From: Planktomarina sp.
GTDB lineage: Bacteria; Pseudomonadota; Alphaproteobacteria; Rhodobacterales; Rhodobacteraceae
DNA: 32,469 nucleotides
Assembly (NCBI GenBank): GCA_020630015.1
Contig: JAHDCF010000036.1
Location: forward strand, 1 to 32,469
Reading direction: 5' to 3'
Of the stretch, positions 8,466-17,899 are shown piece after piece. The notes below the pieces were generated by a model. That model was not told the origin of the DNA, searched no databases, and saw only the letters and a program-made list of their open reading frames with translations. How positions within the stretch are numbered: position 1 is the first letter of the stretch; every line of letters begins with the position of its first letter. The position numbers were made by a program, and so were the translations under genes.

Positions 8466-10585
8466 TGCGGTTTCTTTTTCTTATTTTTTGGTTGTCTCTT
8501 GCACCCGTGATCGCCATTGCCCAATCGGCGGCGACACTGATTGCAGATCGCATCAGCGTTGATCCCAGCGGTGTTTTGGTGGCCAGTGGCAATGTTCAGA
8601 TCTGGCAAGGCGACGTAACAATCACCGCGACGGAAGTGCGATACACACGTGATGGCGATCGATTGACGATCACAGGACCGATCATTCTGGACGATGGCGA
8701 TCGAACCACCATCTTGGCAAGCGAAGCGGAACTTGATGCGGACCTAAGGCTTGGGGTTCTGACCGACGCTCGGTTCATACTGGACAAACGGTTGCAGGTC
8801 GTTGCCGCAGAAATATCTAGAGAAGGCGACAGATACACCCAGGCCCATAAGATTGCCGCCACATCGTGTCACATATGTCGTGGGCGCACCCCAATCTGGC
8901 AAATTCGGGCGCAGCGCATGGTGCATGATCGTGATGAACGTCAAATCTATTTTGAACATGCGCAATTACGCTTTTTCGACATTCCGGTGCTTTACCTGCC
9001 CCGGGTGCGATTGCCCGATCCATCCTTGGAACGCGCCCGCGGATTTCTGATACCTGAGCTGAAGAACAACACCCGCCTTGGGTTTGGTTTGAAACTTCCG
9101 TATTTTATCCCGATCGGTGATCATAAAGATTTGACGATTTCGCCCTTTTTCACATCAAAGACAAAAACCGTGGAATACCGATACAGACAGGCATTTCGCA
9201 CCGGTGATATCGAATTTGTGGGTGCCTTTTCAGACGACGAACTTTTGCCAAATGAAAGCCGCGGATATGTTTTTGGAACGGGTCGTTTTGATTTGGCCCG
9301 TGGGTATGAACTGACGTTTGATATTCAAGCCGTTTCAGATTCTGATTACCTTTCAGATTACCGATATTCCGATCTTGATCGCCTTCGATCACGGGTGGAG
9401 GTGGGCCGCGTTCAACACCACAAAAATGTTGAGGTGCATTTGTCCACCTATCATTCGCTGCGCAGCACAGATGATAATTCAACGATCCAAAGCATTGTGG
9501 CCGAAGGCATTATGGAAGAACGTTTCCCCATCTCTCCAAGATTTGGTGAAGTCGGCTATAAGCTCAGCTTTTTGGCAAGCCGCCGCAGTTCCACCCTTGG
9601 GGTGGATGGGCCTGACTTGGATTCCGAAGTTGATGGGTTTGACGTGGGGCGCGTGTCTTTTGACGGGTATTGGAATGCCTCTCATACATTTAAGAATGGT
9701 CTTATTGTCGAAGGTGCCGCATCCACAAACCTTGATGTGTTCAACGTTCGCCAACACGCAGCCCTGCCCTCCAATATTACAAATGCCACTGGCATGGTTG
9801 CGGCAACACTGCGTTGGCCATTGATGCGAAAAACATCTCAAGGGGGGCACACAGTCATCGAACCAGTTGTGCAACTTGCCTATGTGGATGGGACGAAAAA
9901 CCTGACACCGAACCAAGATTCCACGCGCGTCGAATTCGATTTTGGGAATATCTTCAACCCTTCACGTTCGCCGGGACATGACCTGAAGGAATTTGGCGGG
10001 CGATTCAACATCGGCTTGAAGGGCAACCACCTGACCGCGCGAGGTCACGAAATTGCTTGGAACGTTGGTAAGGTTATTCGAACGTCGAACCCCAACACAT
10101 TTTCGACCACATCTGGGTTGAGCGGCACAAACTCTGATTGGCTTATTGAGGCGGGGTTCAAAGGGACAGGCGGAATGGAACTGTTTAATCGCAGCATCAT
10201 CGCTGATTCAGGCACCATTCGGAAAAGCGAGACACGCCTCGGATTTGGAAGCGAAAAAACCAACATCAATGCCTCACACACTTGGTTGGCTGCGGATGCG
10301 GCCGAAGATCGAACAATCTCTGTCAGTGAACTTGCCCTGACGGGTGATCACGCTCTGACCGACAATTGGACTTTGTCCACTGGCCTTAGATACGACTTTA
10401 GAACCGAAACATTAACCCAAGCCGGCGTCGGGGCCCGTTATCAAAACGAATGCATCGACATAAGTTTTTCTGCATCCAAACAGTTTACCGGTGTTCCAAG
10501 CACAGATTATGGATTAAAGATTGGGTTGCGTGGTTTTGGCAGCAGTGCGAATACACCCGCAGCAACGCATAAGTGCGGAGGTTAA
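8465..10585 (+). CDS. lptD: LPS-assembly outer membrane protein LptD
   Basis: LptD is the outer-membrane barrel that, with LptE, inserts lipopolysaccharide into the outer leaflet. The 706-residue protein has a signal peptide (about 1-20, ending AIAQS). An OstA-like beta-jellyroll follows (about 25-120, with VASGNVQIWQGDVTITATEV), then a long barrel rich in alternating aromatic and polar residues. Four cysteines are visible: C135 and C138 in ATSCHICRGRTP, and C663 and C704 near the end. They could form the N-to-C disulfides known in LptD, although the N-terminal CxxC spacing differs from Escherichia coli. The ATG at 8465 sits in TAATG with the lptG stop; more upstream starts would lie inside lptG. 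Confidence 0.95.
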   Translation: MRFLFLIFWLSLAPVIAIAQSAATLIADRISVDPSGVLVASGNVQIWQGDVTITATEVRYTRDGDRLTITGPIILDDGDRTTILASEAELDADLRLGVLTDARFILDKRLQVVAAEISREGDRYTQAHKIAATSCHICRGRTPIWQIRAQRMVHDRDERQIYFEHAQLRFFDIPVLYLPRVRLPDPSLERARGFLIPELKNNTRLGFGLKLPYFIPIGDHKDLTISPFFTSKTKTVEYRYRQAFRTGDIEFVGAFSDDELLPNESRGYVFGTGRFDLARGYELTFDIQAVSDSDYLSDYRYSDLDRLRSRVEVGRVQHHKNVEVHLSTYHSLRSTDDNSTIQSIVAEGIMEERFPISPRFGEVGYKLSFLASRRSSTLGVDGPDLDSEVDGFDVGRVSFDGYWNASHTFKNGLIVEGAASTNLDVFNVRQHAALPSNITNATGMVAATLRWPLMRKTSQGGHTVIEPVVQLAYVDGTKNLTPNQDSTRVEFDFGNIFNPSRSPGHDLKEFGGRFNIGLKGNHLTARGHEIAWNVGKVIRTSNPNTFSTTSGLSGTNSDWLIEAGFKGTGGMELFNRSIIADSGTIRKSETRLGFGSEKTNINASHTWLAADAAEDRTISVSELALTGDHALTDNWTLSTGLRYDFRTETLTQAGVGARYQNECIDISFSASKQFTGVPSTDYGLKIGLRGFGSSANTPAATHKCGG

Positions 10586-10586
10586 A

Positions 10587-11792
10587 ATGGCCCGTCAATT
10601 TGTTTCAACGATAGCTTTGATTGTCCTTATCATGTTGGGTGGCATCACCCCAAATGCGGGACAGGCCCAAAACAAGTATGAAGCCGTGATCACGGTGAAC
10701 GGCGATGGGATTACACCCTATGAAATCAGCCAACGCACAAAATTTTTTCAAGTTATCGGTCAAAGAGGCAAAACAAAGCGCCAAATCGAAGACGAACTGA
10801 TCGAAGATCGACTGCGCCTGCAAGCCGCAAAGCGCAACGGGATTGCGCTGACAAAAGAAGGTTTGGAAACGGAATTGGAACGGTTCGCAGGCCGGGCCGA
10901 TCTGACGGTTGATCAATTTGCAAAAATCTTGCGCAGTAACGGCGTTGATATTCAGACAGCGCGTGACTTTATCGAAGCCAACATCACCTGGCGTGAAGTT
11001 GTAAGGGCGCGATTTGCCGGTCAGGGCAACATCTCAGAAACTGAAATTGATCGTGCCCTCGAAAATCGTGGCAGCCGTGGTGGGTTGCAGGTTTTATTCT
11101 CAGAAATTGTTTTACCTGCGCGTCCTCAGCTGGGCGAAGTTCGCCGGGCAAAACGCCTTGCGAACCGCATCACAAAAATTCGATCTACCTCCAAATTCTC
11201 TGCAGAGGCCAGAAAGTATTCCGCCTCTCCCACACGTCGAAATGGCGGCAGGCTTCAATGGACAGATATTTCTGATGTCCCTGCCCCTCTCAGACCGATC
11301 CTGTTGGCTTTGAAACCGGGTGAAGTCACTGCACCTTTGGAAGTCACAAACGCAATTCTTTTGTTTCAACTGCGCGATGTTCGCGAAACAACCCCCAAAA
11401 AGCGTCAGGTTTCGGCAATTGAATATGCCACCATTGATGTCCCATCACAGCGCACAAACGACATAATGGCGCGCATTGATGTGTGCGATGATCTTTATGG
11501 TGTCGCTAAGAAATTGGGGGGCACCAATCTTGTGCGCGACACCAAAAAACCAGATGCGATCGCAAAAGAGATCAGTCTTCTTTTGTCGCGTATGGATGCA
11601 AACGAGGTATCCGTAACGCCCGGCCCGGCGGATACGAATACAATCGTGATGATGTGTGGCCGCAGCTTTGTCGCAAACGAAGATGCCTCTCGTGAGGTGG
11701 TGTCAGATCAACTTCGCCAACGCCGCCTTAGCAGTTTGGCAGATGGTTATTTGGCGGAACTGAGGGCAAAGGCACGGATCGTGCGTAAATGA
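10587..11792 (+). CDS. surA: periplasmic chaperone / parvulin-type PPIase, SurA-like
   Basis: SurA helps outer-membrane proteins, including LptD, to fold in the periplasm. The product has 401 residues, with a signal peptide (about 1-28) and an N-terminal SurA chaperone region (about 32-165). One parvulin-like domain follows (about 170-280), with FSAEARKYSASPTRRNGG and LKPGEVTAPLEV. The C-terminal part is divergent. Escherichia coli SurA has two parvulin domains, so this is the shorter alphaproteobacterial form. The start at 10587 follows GGAGG and lies one base after the lptD stop; the in-frame extension upstream is antedated by lptD. It overlaps pdxA by ATGA. Confidence 0.9.
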   Translation: MARQFVSTIALIVLIMLGGITPNAGQAQNKYEAVITVNGDGITPYEISQRTKFFQVIGQRGKTKRQIEDELIEDRLRLQAAKRNGIALTKEGLETELERFAGRADLTVDQFAKILRSNGVDIQTARDFIEANITWREVVRARFAGQGNISETEIDRALENRGSRGGLQVLFSEIVLPARPQLGEVRRAKRLANRITKIRSTSKFSAEARKYSASPTRRNGGRLQWTDISDVPAPLRPILLALKPGEVTAPLEVTNAILLFQLRDVRETTPKKRQVSAIEYATIDVPSQRTNDIMARIDVCDDLYGVAKKLGGTNLVRDTKKPDAIAKEISLLLSRMDANEVSVTPGPADTNTIVMMCGRSFVANEDASREVVSDQLRQRRLSSLADGYLAELRAKARIVRK

Positions 11793-12745
11793 ACCAACGC
11801 CCCGTTGCCGTCACCTGTGGTGACCCCGCAGGGATCGGACCAGAGATTGCCGTCAAAGCATTCCAAGAGGTTGGAAACACCATTCCGATGGTTTGGTTCG
11901 GTGATCCACGCCACCTTCCAGAAGGGACAATCTGGCATGATGTGACACACGCCGGCAAAACCAGTTCTGGCCTGCCTGTGCACCCCATTTCCTTTGCCGC
12001 ATCATCCACTTCCGGCAAGCCCACGTTGGAAAACGCGGCTGGCGTGGTGCGTGCAATTGATGCGGCGGTGGCATCTGTTCAGGCGGGCACCCACTGCGCG
12101 GTTTGTACCGCGCCCATTCACAAACAAGTTTTGCAAGACGGCGCGGATTTTCAATATCCCGGTCACACGGAATATTTGGCCCATTTGGGTGGGGTCACCA
12201 GACCGGTTATGATGTTGGCATGCCCTGAATTGCGCACGGTGCCATTGACCATTCACATTCCAATTCGCGATGTTCCAGACGCCATCACAGGTGACTTGAT
12301 CTCAGAAACCGTGGCGATCATTCACGCAGATATGGTAAAATATTTCGGCCTTTCCACCCCCCGAATTTGTGTTGCTGGGTTAAACCCACATGCCAGCGAA
12401 GGTGGTAAAATCGGGCGTGAAGACATTGATCTGATTGGTCCGGTTATAGCGCAACTGCGCCAACAAGGGTTCACAATATCTGGCCCTGTTTCGGCGGATA
12501 CGATGTTTCACCCCAAAGCGCGCGAAACATATGATGTTGCCCTATGCATGTACCACGATCAAGCGCTTATCCCACTGAAAACGCTTGACTTTTCGGGCGG
12601 TGTGAATGTGACACTGGGCCTGCCGTTTGTACGAACTTCCCCCGATCATGGAACGGCATTTGAAATTGCCGGGCAAAACAAAGCCGATCCCACATCAATG
12701 ATACAGGCCCTGAAGATGGCCTTTGATATGGGGCATAAAGTGTAA
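11789..12745 (+). CDS. pdxA: 4-hydroxythreonine-4-phosphate dehydrogenase
   Basis: PdxA oxidises 4-phospho-hydroxy-threonine in the DXP-dependent route to pyridoxal phosphate. The product has 318 residues and starts [17 protein letters not shown], a family hallmark. Other conserved parts are CTAPIHKQ, the metal-ligand region [21 protein letters not shown] and [16 protein letters not shown] near the C-terminus. It overlaps surA by four bases, and its TAA overlaps the rsmA start as TAATG. The surA-pdxA-rsmA order is widely conserved in proteobacteria. Confidence 0.97.
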   Translation: MNQRPVAVTCGDPAGIGPEIAVKAFQEVGNTIPMVWFGDPRHLPEGTIWHDVTHAGKTSSGLPVHPISFAASSTSGKPTLENAAGVVRAIDAAVASVQAGTHCAVCTAPIHKQVLQDGADFQYPGHTEYLAHLGGVTRPVMMLACPELRTVPLTIHIPIRDVPDAITGDLISETVAIIHADMVKYFGLSTPRICVAGLNPHASEGGKIGREDIDLIGPVIAQLRQQGFTISGPVSADTMFHPKARETYDVALCMYHDQALIPLKTLDFSGGVNVTLGLPFVRTSPDHGTAFEIAGQNKADPTSMIQALKMAFDMGHKV

Positions 12746-13590
12746 TGCCAATCGACCCACTTCCCCCCCTGCGCGAAGTCATTGATCGCCACGACCTGCG
12801 CGCCAAAAAATCGCTTGGGCAAAACTTTCTTTTGGATTTGAATTTGACATCCAAAATTGCACGTCAGGCCGGCGATTTGACAGATTGCGATGTTCTGGAA
12901 ATCGGGCCGGGCCCAGGTGGATTAACACGGGGCCTATTGGCCGAAGGTGCACGGCGGGTGTTGGCCGTGGAGAAAGATCCACGATGCCTTGCTGCCTTGC
13001 AAGAAATCGAAGCCGCCTATCCCGGCCGATTGACCACCTTGAACGCAGATGCGCTGTCGGTTGATGTCACAAAACATCTGACTGCGCCCATAAAGATTGC
13101 CGCCAACCTTCCCTACAACGTTGGTACGGAACTGTTGGTACGTTGGTTGACGCCCAAGGAATGGCCCCCTTTTTGGGACAGCTTGACCCTGATGTTTCAA
13201 AAAGAAGTCGCCCAACGCATTGTGGCCCAACCGGGCGACAAACATTACGGCCGATTGGCCATTTTGGCCCAATGGCGATGCGATGCGAAAATCGTGATGT
13301 CCTTGCCACCAGAAGCATTCACCCCCGCACCCAAAGTGCATTCCGCAGTGGTGCACCTGACGGCATTGCAAAAGCCAAAATTCGAAGCGGATGCAAAAAC
13401 CCTTCAATCGTTGGTGGCGGCGGCATTTAATCAACGCCGCAAAATGTTGCGATCCAGTTTGAAATCGATATTGCCAGATCCCGAAGCCGCGTTGACGGCT
13501 GTGGGTATTCCGCCCACAGCGCGTGCCGAAGAAATATCAATTGAATTATTTTGTGCCTTAGCCAGGCACGTGAAATCCACGCAAGTTTAA
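12745..13590 (+). CDS. rsmA: 16S rRNA dimethyladenosine transferase
   Basis: RsmA (KsgA) dimethylates two adjacent adenines in the 3' terminal hairpin of 16S rRNA, a late check on small-subunit assembly. The 281-residue protein has [11 protein letters not shown] (21-31), the SAM-binding motif [10 protein letters not shown] (51-60) and the catalytic NLPY (121-124). It ends with a KsgA-type helical C-terminal domain ([11 protein letters not shown]). It is the last gene of the lptF operon. Its TAA overlaps the stop of convergent DUF4167 in TTAA. I see no hairpin between the two. Confidence 0.97.
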   Translation: MPIDPLPPLREVIDRHDLRAKKSLGQNFLLDLNLTSKIARQAGDLTDCDVLEIGPGPGGLTRGLLAEGARRVLAVEKDPRCLAALQEIEAAYPGRLTTLNADALSVDVTKHLTAPIKIAANLPYNVGTELLVRWLTPKEWPPFWDSLTLMFQKEVAQRIVAQPGDKHYGRLAILAQWRCDAKIVMSLPPEAFTPAPKVHSAVVHLTALQKPKFEADAKTLQSLVAAAFNQRRKMLRSSLKSILPDPEAALTAVGIPPTARAEEISIELFCALARHVKSTQV

Positions 13591-14126
13591 GACGCTTCGT
13601 CCATTCCCTGATCCGGTGCAGAATCCGCCATTTCTGCGCCGTCGTCTGTGGGTTTTGGCGCGCGTTTGCGGCGTGGTTTTTTCGGGGCTTCTTCAGCCTG
13701 TTCGGGCGTTTCGATCAAATCAGCGCCTTCACCATCAGCGGCGACACCCGCATCGGGCTGTGGGGCCGATCCTGGATCGGCGGCTTCACGTTCTTGGCGT
13801 TCGGCGCGTTCTTGATCACGCTGTGCCTGACGTTCTTTGTTTTCGCGTTCTTGCTGCTCTCTGCGGGCTTCTTGCTCTCGCTGGGCATCGGCCAAAAGAC
13901 GCATGTAATGTTCTGCGTGTTGTTGGAAATTCTCTGTGGCAACACGATCGCCTGACAATTGTGAATCCCGGGCAAGCTGATTGTATTTATCTATAATCTG
14001 CTGCGGTGTGCCACGCACCTTGCCTTCGGGGCCGGAACTGTCGAACACCCGATTTATGACATTGGCTCCGGACCGATTGTTATTACGGTTATTTTTCGAG
14101 CGGTTGCGCGATTTAGAAGATCTCAT
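13587..14126 (-). CDS. DUF4167 domain protein
   Basis: The product has 179 residues. The N-terminus is basic and asparagine-rich ([19 protein letters not shown]). A conserved block follows (about 27-75, with [20 protein letters not shown] and [13 protein letters not shown]) and defines the family. Next is a highly charged Glu/Arg/Gln coiled coil (about 80-115), then an acidic, proline-rich, disordered tail with one basic patch, [11 protein letters not shown]. The composition suggests nucleic-acid or ribosome binding, but no function is established. The ATG at 14126 gives the family N-terminus; an ATG at 14189 would add 21 unrelated residues. Its place after prfA-prmC is common in alphaproteobacteria. 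Confidence 0.87.
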   Translation of the reverse strand: MRSSKSRNRSKNNRNNNRSGANVINRVFDSSGPEGKVRGTPQQIIDKYNQLARDSQLSGDRVATENFQQHAEHYMRLLADAQREQEARREQQERENKERQAQRDQERAERQEREAADPGSAPQPDAGVAADGEGADLIETPEQAEEAPKKPRRKRAPKPTDDGAEMADSAPDQGMDEAS

Positions 14127-14235
14127 GTCAGAAAAATTCGCCTGTTTTTGGGCAGCGGACCCCGGCCAATCATTTGCAAGCAGGGTCACATTTTAAGGGT
14201 TAAGGCCGCAGGTTTTGATAAAATCACTGCGTGCG

Positions 14236-14265
14236 CGGACAAAACCACGTTCACACGGACAAAAC
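14236..14265. repeat. two 10-base direct repeats, 20-base period
   Basis: CGGACAAAAC occurs at 14236-14245 and again at 14256-14265. The pair lies between the prmC stop and the DUF4167 start, about 110-140 bases upstream of the latter. The spacing is close to two helical turns on one face of the DNA, which would suit a regulator site, but no known motif is recognised. Confidence 0.45.
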
Positions 14266-14291
14266 AAGTGGAATCTTTGTAAACTTCAAAC

Positions 14292-15125
14292 TTATGGCGC
14301 TTTGCCGCAGACAACCCGATCACGGCCATCCAGATCTCGTGTGATCGAAACCCCTTGCAATCCAGCCTGCCGAAACATTTCCATCACCGCCGCCCCTTGT
14401 GTTGGACCAATTTCAACCAACACACGCCCGCCCGGTTCCAAAAATTTTTGGCAATTCTGCGCAATCACGCGATAGGCGGTTAATCCATCGCCATGATCGG
14501 TTAACGAAATGACCGGATCATAAAGCGCCACCGTTGGGTCCAGATCCCGCATTTCAGGCGCCGCGATATAAGGGGGGTTTGAAACGATCAGATCAAAGGT
14601 CCCCGAAACCGCAGAAAACCAATCCGATCGTTGAAAATTCACGCCTTTGCAATCCAATCGTCTTGCGTTTTCCTGCGCCACCGCCAAGGCCGCATCGGAC
14701 ACATCAACCCCCAGACCCGTTGCACCGGGTTGATCCAACAAAAGAGAGATCACAATGCAACCGGACCCGGTTCCCAAATCCAAAACGCGGCGGAAGGGGG
14801 TTTGCAATGCCAATTCCACCAAAGTTTCGGTGTCTGGTCGCGGATCAAGCACATCTTCGGTGACCCAAAAATCCGCTTTCCAAAATGATTTGCGCCCGAT
14901 GATCTTTGACACAGGTTTTCCCTGTTGGCGCTGAATAAGGCTGTTTTCAAATTGATCTGACTGGGCTTGCGTCCAATCATCGGGGTCCGAAAGGATCAGA
15001 CTGATACGCCCCACATCGCATCCATGCACATGGGCCAGTAATATTCGCGCATCGCGTTCAGCGTTGATCACACCCGCCGATTTCAGGGATGCGATTGCGT
15101 GTTCCAGCCGCTGCCTGATTGTCAT
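14292..15125 (-). CDS. prmC: release factor glutamine methyltransferase
   Basis: PrmC (HemK) methylates the glutamine of the GGQ motif in release factors RF1 and RF2, which speeds peptide release. The product has 277 residues, with an N-terminal helical domain (about 1-75), then [14 protein letters not shown]. The SAM-binding loop is [14 protein letters not shown] (115-128), and the catalytic motif NPPY is at 183-186. Its ATG overlaps the prfA stop by four bases, so enzyme and substrate are translated as a coupled pair. Confidence 0.97.
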   Translation of the reverse strand: MTIRQRLEHAIASLKSAGVINAERDARILLAHVHGCDVGRISLILSDPDDWTQAQSDQFENSLIQRQQGKPVSKIIGRKSFWKADFWVTEDVLDPRPDTETLVELALQTPFRRVLDLGTGSGCIVISLLLDQPGATGLGVDVSDAALAVAQENARRLDCKGVNFQRSDWFSAVSGTFDLIVSNPPYIAAPEMRDLDPTVALYDPVISLTDHGDGLTAYRVIAQNCQKFLEPGGRVLVEIGPTQGAAVMEMFRQAGLQGVSITRDLDGRDRVVCGKAP

Positions 15126-16171
15126 ACGTTCATAGCCGCCAATTTTGCGGCCTGATCTTCGGTCGTAAGTGCATCAATAATTTCGGTCAAATCCCCTTGC
15201 ATGACTTGATCAAGCTTATAGAGCGTTAGATTGATCCGGTGATCGGTCATGCGCCCTTGGGGGAAATTATATGTTCTGATGCGTTCCGATCTATCGCCGC
15301 TGCCAACTTGGCTTTTGCGATCGGCGGAACGTTCACCATCCACCCGCGCGCGTTCAAGATCATACAAACGAGTTTTGAGAACCTGCATCGCGATTTCGCG
15401 GTTTCGATGCTGTGATTTTTCAGAACTGGTGACAACAATTCCAGTGGGGATATGGGTTATCCGCACCGCAGAATCCGTCGTATTGACGTGCTGCCCCCCG
15501 GCCCCGCTGGAACGCATCGTATCAATGCGCAAATCATTTGGATTGATTTGGATATCCACATCTTCGGCTTCGGGCAAAACGGCAACAGTGGCGGCAGATG
15601 TGTGGATGCGACCACCGCTTTCGGTTGTTGGAACGCGCTGGACGCGATGCACACCGCTTTCGTATTTCAGTTTTGCAAATACGTTCTCGCCTTTGATGTG
15701 GGCTGTCACCTCTTTCACGCCACCCAGTTCTGTCATCTGTTCTTCGATCATCTCAAAGCGCCAACCCATACCTTCAGCGTATCTTTGATACATTCGCAAC
15801 AAATCACCGGCGAAAAGGGATGCCTCATCCCCCCCAGTGCCGGGGCGGATTTCCAAAATCGCCGGTTTGGCGTCCGCCTCATCCTTAGGCAACAAGGCAA
15901 GTTGCAGGGCATGTTCGGCAATCGGCAACCGCGCTTCAAGTTCAGGAAGCTCTTCCGCCGCAAGATCTTTCATTTCAGGATCTTCCAGCAGGGATTTGGC
16001 CCCATCAATGTCAGCCAGCAAAGTTTGGTAATCCCGAACCTGTTCAACAACGGGCTTTAGATCCGAGTATTCCTTGGCCAAAACCGCAATATCGCCCGTC
16101 CCTTCGGCCATCTGCGCCTCAAGAAATTCAAAGCGCTGAACAATCTGAACCAATGTGTCTTCTGCGATCAT
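15122..16171 (-). CDS. prfA: peptide chain release factor 1
   Basis: RF1 reads UAA and UAG stop codons and triggers hydrolysis of the finished peptide. The product has 349 residues. The GGQ motif is at 225-227 within [18 protein letters not shown]. The stop-codon reading motif is P-T-T at 181-183 in [15 protein letters not shown], matching the RF1 P-x-T pattern and not the SPF of RF2. The gene leads the prfA-prmC pair. It diverges from a small secreted protein gene across 61 bases. Confidence 0.97.
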   Translation of the reverse strand: MIAEDTLVQIVQRFEFLEAQMAEGTGDIAVLAKEYSDLKPVVEQVRDYQTLLADIDGAKSLLEDPEMKDLAAEELPELEARLPIAEHALQLALLPKDEADAKPAILEIRPGTGGDEASLFAGDLLRMYQRYAEGMGWRFEMIEEQMTELGGVKEVTAHIKGENVFAKLKYESGVHRVQRVPTTESGGRIHTSAATVAVLPEAEDVDIQINPNDLRIDTMRSSGAGGQHVNTTDSAVRITHIPTGIVVTSSEKSQHRNREIAMQVLKTRLYDLERARVDGERSADRKSQVGSGDRSERIRTYNFPQGRMTDHRINLTLYKLDQVMQGDLTEIIDALTTEDQAAKLAAMNV

Positions 16172-16197
16172 AGGGTCCCGTCGCTTATCTGCTGGAT

Positions 16198-16226
16198 TTG
16201 GTCAAGGGGCCAATATGTGATAGAAT
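16198..16226 (+). promoter_or_regulatory. candidate promoter for a leaderless transcript
   Basis: TTGGTC (16198-16203) and TAGAAT (16221-16226) are separated by 17 bases. The -10 matches 5/6 of the consensus; the -35 matches 3/6. The expected start site falls at or next to the ATG at 16233, and no ribosome binding site is seen before that ATG. Confidence 0.4.
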
Positions 16227-16232
16227 TGCAAA

Positions 16233-16547
16233 ATGCGCCATCTTGTCCTGATCCTTTTGGCATCAGGTGCCGTGGCAGATACCACCGCGACCCCTGATTG
16301 GCCTGATTGTTTTTGTACTGACAAAAACCGCACCCGATATGAATTGGGGGATCGTGTGTGCCTGACAGTGGATGGCCGCAGTTTCATTGCAGAGTGTCAG
16401 ATGTCCCAAAATGTTCCTATGTGGCGGGAATTGGATCGCTTGGCCTGCCCATTGGCCCAAACGTTGCCGTCTTCCCCTTTTATGACCCGAATGATGGCGT
16501 TGACAGTTTTGCCGCATCAAACCAATCAAGGACCCTCTTTTTATTGA
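16233..16547 (+). CDS. small secreted cysteine-rich protein, conserved hypothetical
   Basis: The product has 104 residues. A short signal peptide (MRHLVLILLASGAVADT) is followed by a compact block with DCFCTDKNRTRYELGD, CLTVDGRSF and ECQMSQNVPMWREL. From memory similar small periplasmic proteins occur in Rhodobacterales, and they usually end soon after the MWR segment. Here about 35 further residues follow with no recognisable pattern, and the last 68 bases overlap the 3' end of the convergent DUF1499 gene. Paired cysteines suggest disulfides in the periplasm. The function is unknown. Confidence 0.68.
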   Translation: MRHLVLILLASGAVADTTATPDWPDCFCTDKNRTRYELGDRVCLTVDGRSFIAECQMSQNVPMWRELDRLACPLAQTLPSSPFMTRMMALTVLPHQTNQGPSFY

Positions 16548-16917
16548 CACCCAAATCTGATTTTCCAACCACAAGGTGGCTGGCGACAACCACCCGATCT
16601 GGCAAGGTGTAAACCTCAACCAAATCTGGAAACCTAAACACTTTGGAACGAGCGATAAACTTGATGGGCCCATCCACACGGTATCTTGCTTTCACATTGG
16701 GTGTGGCTTCGATGATTTGCAATAGGTTGGTCAGATCCGCGTCCGACGTCAAAGGCCGTACACCAATGAAGCCCCCCATCATGGTGGTGTCTTTCTCTGC
16801 CTCCTCGGGGATCAAACCATCAATCCCAACCAAAGGCAGTGCCATGCGCGTTACATAAAGCCGCGTCACCCCCACCAAAAGCGCCGCAAAAAGGACCAAA
16901 CCCAATAGTATCTTCAC
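16480..16917 (-). CDS. DUF1499 family protein
   Basis: The product has 145 residues. One N-terminal hydrophobic segment (ILLGLVLFAALLVGVTRLYV) serves as a signal anchor. The DUF1499 region follows, with ARYRVDGPIKFIARSKVFRFPD, VEVYTLPDRVVVASHLVVGKSDLGVNKKRV and a final DWF. The function of the family is not established. The start is GTG at 16917-16915, preceded by an AGGGGG ribosome binding site; there is no better ATG. The 3' end overlaps the convergent secreted-protein gene by 68 bases. Confidence 0.83.
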   Translation of the reverse strand: MKILLGLVLFAALLVGVTRLYVTRMALPLVGIDGLIPEEAEKDTTMMGGFIGVRPLTSDADLTNLLQIIEATPNVKARYRVDGPIKFIARSKVFRFPDLVEVYTLPDRVVVASHLVVGKSDLGVNKKRVLDWFDAAKLSTPSFGS

Positions 16918-16956
16918 GAAACCCCCTATTGTTCGCTATTGTAAACTAATTTTGAG

Positions 16957-17898
16957 TTATCTGTACTTTACACCCGGAAGAATGCTGAGAATTTCAAATA
17001 TTAGGTTGGCAGCCGTCAGGGCGGTATTGCCTGATGTGTCATACATCGGGCTGACCTCAACCATATCAAATCCGACAATGTTCAACCCGCGCAGGGCACG
17101 GATCAATTGCATCGCTTGTGGTGTTGTCAGCCCCCCAATTTCAGGCGTCCCGGTTCCAGGGGCATAGGCCGGATCAAGGCTGTCGATATCATAGGTGATA
17201 TAGGTTGGGTGATCTCCAATTGCCTTAACAATGTCTTTGCCCATTCCCGTCAGCGGTTGGTGCCAAATCTCATGCGCTTGGGTGATATTAAACCCCCATT
17301 CCTGCGCTTCGGTGAAATCTTCGGCGGTGTATCCTGTGCCGCGCAATCCGATCTGAAACACCAGTTCGGGCACCAATAACCCCTCTTCATAGGCGCGGCG
17401 GAAAACGGTGCCGTGCGTTTCGCGTTCCCCAAACATTTCGTCGTTTACATCTGCGTGGGCATCCACGTGAACCAATGCCACCGGGCCATGCTTTTTCGCG
17501 ATGGATCGCAAAACAGGAAGTGTCAACGCGTGATCCCCGCCCAATGTGCCGGGCACCACAGGATATTCCATCAACCTGTCATAGGCGGCCTCGATAATTT
17601 TCAGACTGTCGGCCAGTGAAAACGTATTGATTGACACATCCCCAAGGTCCGCCATTTGCAAACTATCAAACGGGGCGGCGCCGGTTTGGATATTATAGGG
17701 GCGAATCATAGCGCTTTCTTGACGTATTTGTTTTGGCCCAAACCGCGTGCCAGATCGCCAGCTGGTGCCGATATCCATGGGAATTCCCATAAAAGCCACA
17801 TCCAGCATTTCTGGGCTGTCCGCCTCTGGCAAACGCATAAAGGTTTGTGGGCCTGCAAATCGGGCCAGATCGTTTCCAGATATCGGTTGGTTTGGCAT
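16957..17898 (-). CDS. gbuA: guanidinobutyrase-like ureohydrolase
   Basis: Ureohydrolases split guanidino groups to an amine plus urea using two Mn ions. The 313-residue protein has the metal ligands H123 (GGDHALTLP), D146/H148/D150 (DAHADVND) and D237/D239 (DIDSLDPAYAPGTGTPEIGG). As I recall them, Pseudomonas GbuA/GpuA share several stretches closely: RSGTRFGP, MIRPYN, TGAAPFDSL, DAHADVND, RRA-EEGLL and the ILPGVKYR end. That favours 4-guanidinobutyrate (giving GABA and urea) or 3-guanidinopropionate over agmatine. Two bases separate its ATG from the speB stop codon region, and an AAGGGG lies upstream. Substrate remains an inference. Confidence 0.82.
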   Translation of the reverse strand: MPNQPISGNDLARFAGPQTFMRLPEADSPEMLDVAFMGIPMDIGTSWRSGTRFGPKQIRQESAMIRPYNIQTGAAPFDSLQMADLGDVSINTFSLADSLKIIEAAYDRLMEYPVVPGTLGGDHALTLPVLRSIAKKHGPVALVHVDAHADVNDEMFGERETHGTVFRRAYEEGLLVPELVFQIGLRGTGYTAEDFTEAQEWGFNITQAHEIWHQPLTGMGKDIVKAIGDHPTYITYDIDSLDPAYAPGTGTPEIGGLTTPQAMQLIRALRGLNIVGFDMVEVSPMYDTSGNTALTAANLIFEILSILPGVKYR

Positions 17899-17899
17899 A

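Noticed and set aside
13715-13975. Long plus- and minus-strand frames across the charged part of DUF4167
   Set aside because: They arise from the repetitive Glu/Arg/Gln codons of the real gene and have no starts or families of their own.
16936-16956. AACT-AATTTTG-AGTT inverted repeat between DUF1499 and gbuA
   Set aside because: The stem is only four bases and has no strong T-run, too weak to call a terminator.
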